Shown here piece by piece: positions 1 through 11,800 of a stretch of DNA of 64,000 nucleotides. Below the pieces are notes generated by a model. The model made no database searches. It was not told the origin of the DNA and saw nothing but the letters and a program-made list of their open reading frames with translations. The stretch's first letter is position 1. Each line of letters opens with the position of its first letter. A program made the position numbers and the translations under genes. The stretch comes from Polytrichum commune (Eukaryota; Streptophyta; Polytrichopsida; Polytrichales; Polytrichaceae): positions 18,412,001 through 18,476,000 of the forward strand of contig OX485806.1 in NCBI GenBank assembly GCA_950295325.1, written 5' to 3'.

Positions 1-164
1 AGGGATACTCAATTTTACACAAGCATGAAGTACTTTGGTCCTCTTGATTGAAACATCAGAAAGTGGTGAGCTATTGGGCTACAAATAGCCAAAACAAACC
101 ACTCTAGAATGATAAAGAAAAAATCCTATGAAACCAAAAAGAGGCAGTAAAATGTAGATGATAC

Positions 165-1722
165 CTTATGGTTAGTTTCAAAAAACTTCATAACCTCCTC
201 CATGTGATTGCGATAAAATCCCTGAAGTCAGCCAAACAAACCATGAGAGATATGATGCACAGAACCTTTGTAATGATGTCACTAGTATTGGTTGAAAAAA
301 GTAGAAGGTAATGATTCAAGAGAATTAAAGAAAGAAAACACAACAATAGAGCCTGCAGCTGATCAATAACTACACAAGACATTATTCACACCAATAATTC
401 TGGTCAATGGCAGCTTTTAATCCAAGTTGAATTTAGACTGAAACTTTGAGGAATACACACTAAGGTTCTGTACAATTGCAGGACAAACCTCACAATGCCT
501 ATGGCTAATGATTTGAGAAGCAAGGCTAATCACCACTTTTGAATACTATTTTCACCAGCAGGTCGAGCTTCACTAAATCAACTTGCCTCGGTAATTGCGC
601 ACGTTTGAAGAGATCGTTGTGATCTTCAAGAAGGTCTGCAAACAGCTACATGCCGTATTTGCAAAGTGCACTACAAAGAAAGCCATGACAAGGAGTGTTC
701 ACATTAGAAGAGTACCTCTACATAACCAAGAAGACCGGAACTCATGTCACCCGCAGGGAAGCCCATAGCAATGATGTTCTCAGTAATGTATGCCATGTCG
801 AGATCAAATCCTCCTTCCTGTCAAAGACCAGTGTTCCAACACTTCAGGTGTAGTGGAGGCTCAAAACTTGCAACAGATCCCATCAAAGTTTCATCAGCCT
901 CTGCTCTTTTAAACCCAAAGACATCCATGTCTGGTACGACACTTAGAACATGCAACAGCAGAATCTGTCAAGTCAACTATGAGTAACACACAGCAAACCT
1001 AAACAGAAAGATATCCAAAGCCAGCAATTGCACATGTAATAAGGTATGGAACGAATCAGGCTATTGCAAACAAGGTTCTTCACAGGGCTATCAAAGTTGG
1101 GGAGCCTTGTTGTGGCTGGGTCACACCTTATAGTAAGACTAGAGAGAACTGTAACAAGATAGTGTTGTCTTCTCAAGACAAGAAAAAGAGCTACACTCTT
1201 AGGCTTGGAAGATTAGGTTACCTGATACCTTCGCTTGTTTTGTGAGACTAGATGGCGTGCCTTCAGCTGGACATTTCTGACAGCATTGCGCGAGGAATCT
1301 AGAAAGCCTTTGGTAAAGGTGCCAAACGCATTGGCCTCCTGCACGGGAACAGCTGTTGAAGTGCCCTCATTTGGGGTATCCACAACAGGTGACTTGGCCG
1401 GAACACGTTTACCAAATCCACTGGTAAGCAAACTGAATGGTGACATCTTAGCACCCTCACTACCTGAAGCTGATTCTGAGGATGTCGGTAACTTGAACCC
1501 TCTTGCCCATTGAGAGAAACCAGATGCCGGACTGGCTTTCCCAGGCACCTCCTCAGGTGTCCTCACGCCAGTAGTGTGAGAAAAGGAGGCAGATCGCTGG
1601 TTTGGGACACGTGAAGTGTTTTGATCTGGTGCAGATATATCAGAAGATGATCGGCCAATAGAAGAGGAGTTACTCTCCTTAGTGACCTCCACAGAAGGGT
1701 CAGTCTCCACTGCCTCTGCCAT
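165..1722 (-). CDS. PTEN2: PTEN2-type phosphoinositide phosphatase, 5' part (exons 1-3)
   Basis: Plant PTEN2 proteins are dual-specificity/lipid phosphatases that remove phosphate from phosphoinositides. Three exons are visible on the minus strand: exon 1 1722-1222 (167 codons), exon 2 817-716 (34 codons) and exon 3 221-165 (19 codons). All are phase 0 with GT donors and AG acceptors. Exon 1 encodes the plant-specific N-terminal extension: a Ser-rich segment, a W-A-R-G-F-K motif, a Lys/Pro stretch, and an end reading AVRNVQLKARHLVSQNKRRY. Exon 2 opens the phosphatase fold with FDLDMAYITENIIAMGFPAG, and exon 3 reads FYRNHMEEVMKFFETNHK. The catalytic P-loop and C2 domain lie beyond the left edge. 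The ATG at 1722 is chosen over an in-frame ATG at 1803, because family similarity begins there and the extra 27 residues look like translated leader. Identity rests on remembered family sequence; confidence is high. Confidence 0.9.
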
Positions 1723-3480
1723 GTTGGAACAATAAAAACTACAAAACACCCTGATGGAACCACAGAAAAAAGACAATGACAACAAAAAGTCAGCAACAAA
1801 CAAGTCTCTTGAAAAACTTTCATGAGTGCAAAAAGTAAGGGTAGGTGAACATCTCTACAGAAGACGAAATTTACAATGAGAAGAAACATTTCTAAACATT
1901 GTCATGTTTGTACACCAAATTTCTGCCAGTTCTGCTTTGCTGGTGAACAAGAACCAGAAATAGGAAGCAACTTGCAGAGAGAATCACGACACTCAAAACA
2001 TTTGCAATCAAAAAGAAAGTGGCAGAGTCTAGGTCACAACTGAAGTTTCCCAAAAGCATGTAAAGTTTTCATGCACGGCAACGTCAAGTAAACACCCACA
2101 CAAGCTTACATACTGAATTCGGATTTTTCGGAGGCAAAATTGTCAGCCTTACCAGATGGTCTAATAGAACATTTATTATGGGTTCTCAACTTGCTCAAGC
2201 ATGAACTCGTCATGCCAGCTTATTACATTGCTCTCCTAGGAGCCAAAAGTCTTCAAAGACGATGGGGCCAAAATAACTATGTGATACATAAACACATTGA
2301 TCCATTCATTTAGGGCTTTCGTTGTGGTAGTTTCCACAAAAACATCATTACAAGAATGCGATTGCACATTTTTTCTTGAGAATTTGGTTGCAGCTTCCTA
2401 CTATCTGAATAGATGAATCTACGTAACCGGATAAGCCGGCATGGTAGCAGGATCTGCACATAATTTGCTCGAATTATGCTCTCCACACAAGCTCCTAAGA
2501 ATTTGTATCCCTTCTCTACCTCTTATCTCACCCTCAAATTACGATATGGAAGTTTCCGAGCAGAACAACGTCCATCAAATAACGAAGTGTAGAGCCGTCA
2601 CCAGACACTGTACCAATTAATTCACTTACAAAAAGGTGACTCGGATTGATGTCCGCAGAGGTATGATCACATGCTGGCTTTATGAACTTCATTTTTCCTC
2701 ATTCAAACAGCACAATGCAGACTGTTGACGACAGGCTTCCATTTTAAGCTAACTTCTGATTAGCTTAATCTAACACCTGGGCCAACTATCCCACTTACAT
2801 TTTGAAGTGGCTCTAGGGTATATCACAATCATATATCGCAGAACGAGGATGGTAACAAGAACTGCAGGAAGAAGGAGGCAATCGATAGCATCAGTGAACG
2901 CACGGAGAGCTACCAAGACTTCGTGCAAGATGGAACGATCGAATCAACAAAAACGGTACTCGCTATCTATTTGAAGCTAATAAAAAAAAAATACCTCCGA
3001 AGAAAAAAATCGATCCGCAATCTGCTCTACCCGCAATACAGATCCCACCTACGGTCGAGAAACAACGAACGCAGAACTCAGCATTGCTCCATAGCTTCTT
3101 CGTCAACCAGCTACGAGGGTTTCACACAACAAATGCAGCTATTTCTACCTCAATTATCAACCAAACTGCAACAGAAAGAGATCAATCGGTCGGGAATTAG
3201 ATCGCGGAGACAGAAAATTCAGGCAGAGCACGAAACAAATTGATGGCGCATGTGTAGAGATGGGAATTCGACGCACCAGAGGAGCTGAGTCCGCAGAGCG
3301 GGAGGGGAACAGAGAGCTCAAGTTAGGGCAGAAAGTCTCTTCCTCTCCATAATCATTAACTGCAGTTCCAAGGTGGTCAGAAACTAACCCTAGGTTAGCT
3401 TGTGGGCCCCCTGGCCCTGGTGAATTTACACCTCAGCATTCAAAGCTCTTTTCGCCCTAAATATCATGAGAACCCGGTCA
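1723..3480. other. 5' flank of PTEN2, no further gene seen
   Basis: About 1.75 kb upstream of the PTEN2 start. It must contain the promoter and 5' leader of the minus-strand gene, but I could not fix a transcription start or a leader intron. The 106-codon plus-strand ORF at 2923-3243 is Lys/Arg/Ser-rich with no recognisable domain and is not annotated. Confidence 0.4.
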
Positions 3481-3484
3481 CTGG

Positions 3485-3565
3485 TAACTCCACTGTTTAT
3501 GGTATTTAGCGTCACTTACTATTTGGAGTTACTCCTAACTCTAACATTCTACTATGAATGAAATA
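3485..3565 (+). mobile_element. MITE family C, left-end fragment
   Basis: The segment starts with TGTTTATGGTATTTAGCGTC and continues into a stretch ending near ACTATTTGG. This closely matches the left end of the complete 222-bp element at 61820-62041, including internal sequence further in. No matching right end follows nearby, so it is probably a truncated copy. Confidence 0.5.
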
Positions 3566-3568
3566 CAA

Positions 3569-3734
3569 TAGTAAATAGGCACACTAAAGGTCTACTTTAG
3601 TGCAGCCCACACTATTCATCGTCGACCCACATTGATTGTTTTGGAACATGATAGTAAATAGGTCCACTAAATGTTTCATTTAATGCAGCCCACACTATTC
3701 ATCGTCGATAGACATTGAATGTCTTTGGAATAAT
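3569..3734. repeat. Tandem duplication, 2 x 83 bp
   Basis: Two diverged units of 83 bp (3569-3651 and 3652-3734) each begin TAGTAAATAGG and share the block CAGCCCACACTATTCATCGT. No coding content is evident. Confidence 0.75.
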
Positions 3735-4150
3735 TACAAAGAATGGTACAAAGAAAAGTTTGACAAAAGTTTCTTGTTCTTCATAAGAGGGACAGGTGAA
3801 GTGAAACATGTTGTGTCCAATCTTCGAGGATGTTTGTTAATCCGTAGATTTTTTTTTGGGAGCACGATTTGGACCTCTTATACTTACAGTATTTTGAAAT
3901 TGTACAATGTGAATTCAGATTATGATGTGACTTTTTGGTACATAACAATAGCGTGTTGTCACGCAAGGTTATCTTTATTGACACCCACGATATTAATTCA
4001 AAATGAGTTTGATGAAAATCTCATTTCATCCAATATAAAGAGAGAATGCGCAACTAGTATGAACATGCTATTATTGTTTAGGGGTTAAGGCGAGGTTTGC
4101 TGCAATGTGCTTAGCGTCACTTCGTTCCATTGGTTGTGTAGAAGTAGTAT

Positions 4151-4512
4151 GTTACACTAAATATGACATTTAGTGTCACATGGTATTTTATGTCACATGG
4201 TAACTTTCCGGATGACACTTCTTATGAATAAGTGAACAAATAGTGTCATGGATGATGGATGAGTTCATCCCTTGGCCAAACCCCTACCTACTCTTGTGAG
4301 CAACTTGTGATGAAACATTGTCATGGATGATTGAAATTTGGATGAAACATCACTTGGTAGGTGACTGTAATTGCAACACTGTAAATCATTTTAAAAAATT
4401 AGAAGGAATGACAAATCATGTTGGGTTAACATTTAGTGTTGGTGACACTACATTGCATTAGTATTGAGCATGACAATTAGAATTGGTGACAGTAAATATC
4501 AAATTTAGAGTA
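4151..4512. mobile_element. MITE family A, copy 1
   Basis: A roughly 360-bp non-coding element with imperfect terminal inverted repeats: the left end reads GTTACACTAAATATGACATT and the right end carries GGTGACAGTAAATATCAAAT. The interior is collinear with elements at 50304-50677 and 50834-51203; for example, a block around GTCATGGATGATTGAAATTT is shared. A partial MITE C and the tandem pair at 3569 lie just upstream. Confidence 0.7.
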
Positions 4513-5270
4513 GTAGGTTCCTCTATCCATGTTTAGGGTTACTCGGTTCTCTCTCTCCCCCAATATGTGTTTGCTAGGCAAAGCTAGGGTCACAAATGTG
4601 GCATTTGGTTGCATTCTTATCCTCTTGCATTGGAATCATTTTGTTGTGTCAAAAAGAAGAAGAAAAAGTTGTCTTGCAATCATTTAATGACAATTACAGA
4701 GGGTGTCATATGACATTTGATGCTATATCACATCTCATGAAGACCACTTCAAGTAACATGACACACCAAACCTAATGCCACACAAAATCAAATGTTTAGT
4801 GTAGTTTGGACTAGTGTTGTGTGAATACAACTTTTACATGTATGTATGTATGTGTGTATGTGTGTACTAGTGGATGAGGGTATTGAAAGAATTCTTAAAA
4901 TCCAATGCATGACAATCATGGTATTAGAAATATTCAAAAACGAGGGTCTAAAGACATATAGGTGATAGCATGGAATCTTGCAATGGTATGTGTGCAAATA
5001 TCAAGTGGGAACAAATATTGATATTCAAGAATGTGAAACCCTTGGGTCAAGTGATTTGTACCCATACATGTACCCTTATTGAGACCCGGATAGAACATGG
5101 ATGATTGCACGACATTAGTTTGAACACAATATTCATTAAAATGGGAGTTTTCCAGTGAATTGAGAGTTCATAAAGCAAATTATTAATCCAATAATGAAAT
5201 GAAAACCACTGGAAAGTTGTAGAGTACAAGTAAAAAAATAACATTTGATTTTCCGCCGTAAATTCCGCTA
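4513..5270. other. AT-rich intergenic, nothing recognised
   Basis: No splice-bounded coding segment or RNA gene is visible. A short TATG/TGTG microsatellite lies near 4839-4866. Confidence 0.5.
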
Positions 5271-5508
5271 TAGTTTCCATTAAAATGAGAGTATGTTAAG
5301 CTGGGAAATCGACTCATTTAGGTCGACTCAACCTAAATTGACTAACATAATTGTCCTCATTTAGGTCGACTCAACCTAAATTGACAACATAATGTCCTCA
5401 TTTAGGTCGACTCAACCCAAATTGACAAAATATTGTCCTCATTTAGGTTGACTCAACCTAAATGAGTCGATTTCCCAACTTAACATACTCTCATTTTAAT
5501 GGAAACTA
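5271..5508. repeat. 238-bp hairpin element with internal 40-bp tandem array
   Basis: Two roughly 53-bp arms (5271-5323 and 5456-5508) are near-perfect inverted repeats; I see one mismatch (AAGCTGGG against AAGTTGGG). Between and overlapping them are four units of about 41-43 bp, each carrying CCTCATTTAGGTCGACTCAA. Each unit also holds a small palindrome, TTTAGGTCGACTCAACCTAA. The layout is that of a foldback MITE. Confidence 0.8.
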
Positions 5509-6727
5509 CACGTCTGAAGTATAATCTAGTATTTATCAACCTAACATGACTTTTAGGTGTCCAAATGACCACTATTATTTTGAGAGGATCCCACTATCTC
5601 AAAATATTGAATATCGTGTTTTTGGACATTAAGGAACTTCAAACTTTCTTTGGTAATCTATTGTAGTCCGAGTTAAAAGGTATAGCAATGGGTGCAAGCA
5701 TGGTAAAGTGGACCAAAAAAATGCTCCGGTATACTAAAACCATCATTTTTTTGGTCAAAGGCCTAAAAGTAATGGCAAAGCATTGTTTAAATTGGACTTC
5801 TTTTCATGATGACCTTTGTTATTGTGTTGAATACTCAAATGTAGAAAATCAAGTTAAGATCTTCAATACTTATCATTAAAAGTGATGCTCGAAAGAAAAT
5901 GATTGAGTTTGGTTTTGGTTTTGGATGTAGATTTCATGACCTTAACTGTTTTGAAGTTGGAATTTTCTTTCATATTCCTTGAACTCATTATCTACTTGAG
6001 GGCAACATCACAAAACTTTGTGGAAAACCATCAATTTAATGTAAATTTATCATACTTTAAACAAATTTTAGATAGACATTTGTTCAATATCATCTACTTG
6101 CACACCACTTGTACCGTCTTCTAAAATATGTAGACTTTTCTTAAAATATTTTTTGTCATCATAATTTGCTTGGCTTTGTAGAGCAATATGTTTCTAAAAC
6201 ATCTAGGATTTTTCTCTTCACAAAATTCAAAGTTAGTGTTTATTTTTGAATCACTTTCACTCAACACTAGGCAGGGATCAGGGATTTGTCCACTTTACTG
6301 TGCTTGCACCCCAATGCACATTTGTTGTCACATTTCCCTCTCATATACAATGGGATTTGCCATTCAAGTAATCTACCAAAAAATTCGAACCACATGCTCA
6401 CACGCATCACGTTGTCATCGTCGTCATTATTGTCTTTATTGCAATGTTGACTTTGTGTTCTTTCATAATGTCACGCACTACACCAATTCTCTATTATCAT
6501 GTATCCATGTTAAAATTGCAAACCTCCTTAATATCACTTGCATGATATTAAGGAAGTTAGAGTGTAATCACCTTGCAACGAGGGTTCTATGATTAAGCAA
6601 CCTAGATGGACATTGACGCTAATGAAATAAGAGTGGTATGAGTGTGCATCAGTTGAATCATTTCAAGCCTCCCAAGGTTAGGAGCCAAAAGTTGTGCAAA
6701 TGCTAGAGGAGGTGGTTACTAGGGCTA
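5509..6727. other. AT-rich intergenic, nothing recognised
   Basis: Short ORFs (63-134 codons) have no domain similarity that I recognise and no coding-like neighbours. Confidence 0.5.
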
Positions 6728-7256
6728 GTTTACACCATGGACCATGAAGTTGGGCCATGGACGATAGCCTTTTACCATCATCTGATTTCTTAAAAAAAAC
6801 AATTTACAAAGCCTTTGGGACTCCGCTAGGTGTAAACCGAACGTGGACCAAGAGGAATGACCATGCACAAAAAATGAATGTGTTGATTTAAAAAATATAT
6901 ATGTCCAAAAGAGCAGTTTTGAAAACATCAATTTTGACCATTCTTTTGTCTCCTCTTGTCATCATCTTCTCTTCCCAAAAAAAATCATTGAAATTTGATT
7001 ATAACAATATTTCTTAACCATTGGCCATTGTTTTTTTCTACCATAGCACCTCCTTTGCCTCTCCCATCACAGAACCCGTTGAACCGTGTTAATAGATAAT
7101 GTAGGCCTTAAAATCTATCTTTTGAAGATCTCAAACTCCATGATCACTCTAACATTTGTTTTCTTGATGTAAATTGAAGTGGTCCCGGGACGAGTTCAAC
7201 AACCAATCAAAGAATTTACAGAGCCTTGGGACGACTTCATGGTCCATGGTGTAAAC
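6728..7256. mobile_element. MITE with 23-bp inverted repeats (GTTTACACCATGGACC)
   Basis: The left terminus (6728-6750) and right terminus (7234-7256) are perfect inverted repeats beginning GTTTACACCATGGACCATGA. The block AATTTACAGAGCC next to the right end is echoed near 6800 (AATTTACAAAGCC), followed there by GGTGTAAAC. That suggests an internal extra terminus or a nested partial copy. No transposase is present, so it would be non-autonomous. Confidence 0.7.
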
Positions 7257-8681
7257 AACTCCTCATTGTATTGAAGTGTTCAAGGCCAAGATAGTGACAA
7301 AGAATTCAACATTTGGGTCAGGTGGGAAGGGGGGGGGGGGGGATTGCAAGCTCTTGGGCATCTAAAGTGTAATCAAAGTGCCAAATTGTTTAATAGATTA
7401 TGTTCAAATCCAACCATTTTGAAAGTAAGACTTGGGAATCAATGTGGATGTAAGTAGGGTCACAACAAAGCAAACATCTAGGTTTGTAAAATAATTCCAT
7501 AATACTTTGCCTAACCTAATCATGTGTATCCAAGCCTCCAAGCCTCTCACATTGACGTTTTTGATATCTCTAACCGAGTAAGTGAATTAGTTTTGAACAT
7601 CTTGTTGAAGTATTTAACTTTGAGTTTTGGTACTTGGAACTACAATAGTATTTAGGTGATTCCAAGTAGATAAATAGAAACTCCGGACCTCATTTAAGGC
7701 CCTCGTGATTAATGAGTATGTTCGTAATGTTAATGACCTTGTGTCCACCACAAAAAGGGCTATTGGAACAAAACTATTCTCCATTGCTATAATTCTGGAC
7801 TTATAATGAGTTTGACATTGAGCAAGCAATTTTGGGAGATGTGAAAACTCGTGTTTCAAGCGTTGTGATTTGTACTCATCACATAGTCATTATGTAGATG
7901 ATTGTATATTAAATGACCATGGACATGATGTGCGCAAACATTTAGCACCATAGTGAAGATATTAAAACATGTGTATGACAACATTTAATCCAAAATAGGC
8001 CAAAAAGTCCAAAATGATCTAAATGTATGGTGTTGTTGTGATTGTAGAACAAATTATCATGGTACAATATGAATAGAACTCTTCAGTTTGAAATTAGAAA
8101 GAATTTTGTTGATAGTAGTTGATTGGAAACCAACTTTTAGGTGGTTTCAATATGCAATAGGCATGATAATCTGTTAGAAAGTGGTTGTAATCGATCGTAA
8201 AAGAAGATGATAAGAGGCTATTACCCAAAACCAAAGGCATGCCATCATCAACGAGTTCCTCATGGCAATATAGTTAGATTGAGTCAATCAAGCACCCAAC
8301 CTACAATGACATTTGGACAGTTTGTGATTCCAATTGTGTCATGTAGAATTATGATAAATGCATTTACCACTATGATAGGGGTGCATAAGAATTTAGCATG
8401 TTAATGGGAAAATTGACTATTATTGTTGTTTTTAGTTGATGTACATGTTGATACAAATAACCTTGACTAGAGGTTTTAGTTGTGATCAATCAAAATGCAA
8501 AGAGAGTAGCTTTGAAAATGTGTGGATGCATCAATTAAGAGAGATTTATGAGTGAGAGCGAGTGCTTGACACTGAGAATAATGAACCATGTGACAAATTA
8601 ACAATACATGAAAGTTGAAAGAATGAAGCAATAAGTTCAATATACAAGTTGGGAAGATGGAGCATCTACATAACAAGATTG
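7257..8681. other. AT-rich intergenic, nothing recognised
   Basis: Contains a G homopolymer near 7330-7342. Only small ORFs without recognisable domains are present. Confidence 0.45.
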
Positions 8682-8801
8682 AGATATGAAGCATGCAATA
8701 ATATAGGATAGATCATAAAGAAGATATGAAGCATGCAATAATATAGGATAGATCACAAAGAAGATGTGAAGCATGCAATATTATAGGATAGGTCACAAAG
8801 A
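8682..8801. repeat. Tandem repeat, 3 x 40 bp
   Basis: Three units (8682-8721, 8722-8761, 8762-8801) share GAAGCATGCAATAATATAGG and GATAGATCAYAAAGA with only a few substitutions. There is no unique spacer, so this is a minisatellite rather than a spaced array. Confidence 0.85.
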
Positions 8802-11800
8802 AGAGACAAAAACCAACTTAAAGTGAAAAATGAAAAAAAAAAGTCTTATACATTATAATAGCAATGTCATAAAGCTTGGCAATACACTTTTATGCAATAA
8901 GGATGAAATTAAAGGCAAAAAAAAAAAACTTTATAACTACAATAGTGTTTACCATGGTGATTGCAGGAGATCATCATCTAATTATAATGTCACGTAGACA
9001 ACAAATGTAATGGCCATAGCCAAAAGCACGTGAGAGGTGAGATTAGGAAGAGACATAAGATGAGAGTTATGATTCAAACTTGGAAAGGTTGTGATGGAAG
9101 ATAGTGGAGTTGAACTTGTGATGAGTTGCCCATCCCGTTGAGAGGACAAAATTGCAAGAGAAAAAGTATTAAGGAGTTTGGGTGGGGATAGTTTTAGATT
9201 GATAAGCTACATAACCCTACAACCGAAAGGTACTTTATACAATGAAAAGGATATTATATTCATTTTAATTGATGTGATGGTTAAGAGGCCAGTTGAGCTT
9301 TCTGCTAACAACGACTATAGCCTATATGCATGTTACCTTGGGTGTTTGTAATCATTGCATCCTGAGATACGTTGCATGCATCTTGATTTATGATTGAGAT
9401 AAGTTACTTCATTCATAAAAGATAATTAAGGGAGAACTTAAATAGTTCTATTAATGGCATTAATGATAATTTTAATCAAGGAAAGCCACTAATCCCAATA
9501 GGATGAAGATACTTTCAAATACAATGGCCACATGTGATAAAAACTATTGCAAATTAAAGATTGTTGCCCAAGCTAAAAAAACTTCATGACAACCTAAAAG
9601 CATGTTATTGGAGTTTTAGGAGTCTTCATATAGGACATACTCACTCATGACTGAAATAAATATAAATGATTCCTAAGAGGTGAATATCGAGTCGTGCAGC
9701 TTGCCAAATGAGAATGAAAAGGAAATAACCTTGGATTGTTACGAGACTTATTAAGCATGTGTGACATTAATCATTATAAACACTAGACGAGTCTTCCTTG
9801 AGACATTAGTAGGTATGCAAGTTCTTTTACATTGTATTGTTGGTGTGGGATTACAGTTGAGGTAGAAGGGATAGGGACGGAGGTGTGTATGTTTGTATTT
9901 GGATTACAAAATGTGGTTAGGAGTTCAATATTGGGGAGGTGGAAGAGTTTTTCCATGTGTTATAGGTCCCAAGTTTGTGGTTATAGGTAGTGTTTGTGGT
10001 GTATATTTGGAGATGCTCATGTGTTGTGTGGATTTATTGTTGTTTAAGGAAAAGTTTGTTGCATTTGGGGTCCTCGAGGGTTTTGAAAAAGGCTTTTTGT
10101 TGGGTTTCCATGAGTCGTTAAAATCAAGGTATCTTTCCAAAGTTTAAGGGGCGAGGAATTGGATGCATGTGGGGTCGGTGATGTCTATGAGAATGGTGAG
10201 AGTCTTGGATGGAAGAGTTGTTCAATTTCATTAAAGTGAGCAATGGAGGTGGGGTTGTGCCATGATTGTTGAGGGGCAAGGGGCAATATTGGTGGTCAAT
10301 TACATTGGTTTTGAGGGAAATATTTTAGAATTTGCATCATTTGCAAAGATCGTGTGGTTAGGGAGTGGAAACATCCTTGTGGTGTGTGTTTAGGGAGGGT
10401 GCAAAGGCTTCCTAATTTACTAGTGATCCTTTATGATATCTACCCAAGTGGCCATTATCATTGAGGACTTCGCACAATTGAGAGCCAAGTGTGGGTATGA
10501 AGGAATGGCCATTGGTGCCAAAGAGATTTTGTGGTGTTTGGACAATGGCATTGGGGGTGGAAGTGGAGAGTGTGTGTGTTTTTTGATCACTTGTATCATT
10601 GTTTAGTTGAGCATTTTGATGACAACTATTGAGAAGGGTGTGGCTTTGAAGGTATATTTGGTGCCCGGTTAAATTATGGTGTTGACCATATGGAGAATTT
10701 TGGCATATGATGGTTGGTGATCCAACTTTAATCTTATTTTTTGTATCACAATGACAACTTGATGGATGGACACTTAAAAGAGGGGGCGAGCTGGATTTCC
10801 ATGTGTGTGTATGCTTTAAATTGGGACAAAGCATGAAATGTTTGTCATTTGTAGGTGAGCTTTGTAAGAATTGAGAACAAGGTCATGGGATTTGAAACAT
10901 CTACAATTCCAAAATGCTATACTACAACATATGAGAGTGGGAAATGTCGCCTTCATGACATTTGCATTAAGTAAGCATGAAAGATGTAGTAGGTCGAAAT
11001 CAAAAGTTGAATGAGCAATAATACATATGAATGGTTGTAATGAATACAAAAGTTGGGTTTGGAAGATAAACAAGTGTGACCTGCCCTTGCAACCCTTTGT
11101 TTCATATTGTCATCCAACAAGCTCGTGAAACATCCTTAGGTTGCCCGATTTATTTTTCATATAAAAACACAAAAACGCAAATATGAGAGCAAGTTCATCA
11201 CATAGACAAACATTTTTCTGTTGCATCTCAAGAAAAGGAAAAGAAAAGGAAAGGAAATCTTTGAGCTACGGTCCAATCAACTCAGTTGCCTTCAAAACCT
11301 ACTGTTTCCAATGCCCCCTCCCAACTTGACTTTACCAAATAATCAAATTCTTTCCTAAAATCCAGGTAAAGCTCCCTTGGTTATAGGGGAGGCATCCAAT
11401 TATCCCAATGCACCTATAACAACTTGCTCCGGAGATTTTTGAGTATGTTTTAGTTAAGTAGCTTTCACACATGTTCGTTGTTTTCATGTACCAAACAATG
11501 AATGTTGGATAGTTTTTGTCCCATCCCCAAATCCATTACTATTCATTTATCTTACCATCAGTTTTTGTTAATGAAGCTCCTTGAACCCTCATAGCTAAGA
11601 CTAAAAAACAACCAATCACAAAGGCAGGAGGCGACACTTTTAAAAGTCCTACATTCTTGCCTCATGTGTAGGTACCGATGGGAGGGTCAGTGCTTGAGGC
11701 TTAAAACCCCCACTTTTAAATCATGCCACATCATTTGCCAACTAGGCTCAACACTGAATAACGTCGATGGTGTGAAGGCCGTGTTTTTAGAACCAACTTT

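Noticed and set aside
3774-4088. 104-codon plus-strand ORF between repeats
   Set aside because: Lies among MITE fragments and lacks recognisable similarity.
5320-5460. CRISPR-like regular repeats
   Set aside because: Units of about 41-43 bp are contiguous with no unique spacers, inside an inverted-repeat element of a plant nuclear genome.
6188-6592. 134-codon plus-strand ORF
   Set aside because: No recognisable domain and surrounded by AT-rich non-coding DNA; consistent with chance.
10412-10834. 140-codon minus-strand ORF
   Set aside because: His/Asn/Ser/Thr-rich composition follows from the G+T-rich opposite strand; no domain, splice context or similarity that I recognise.
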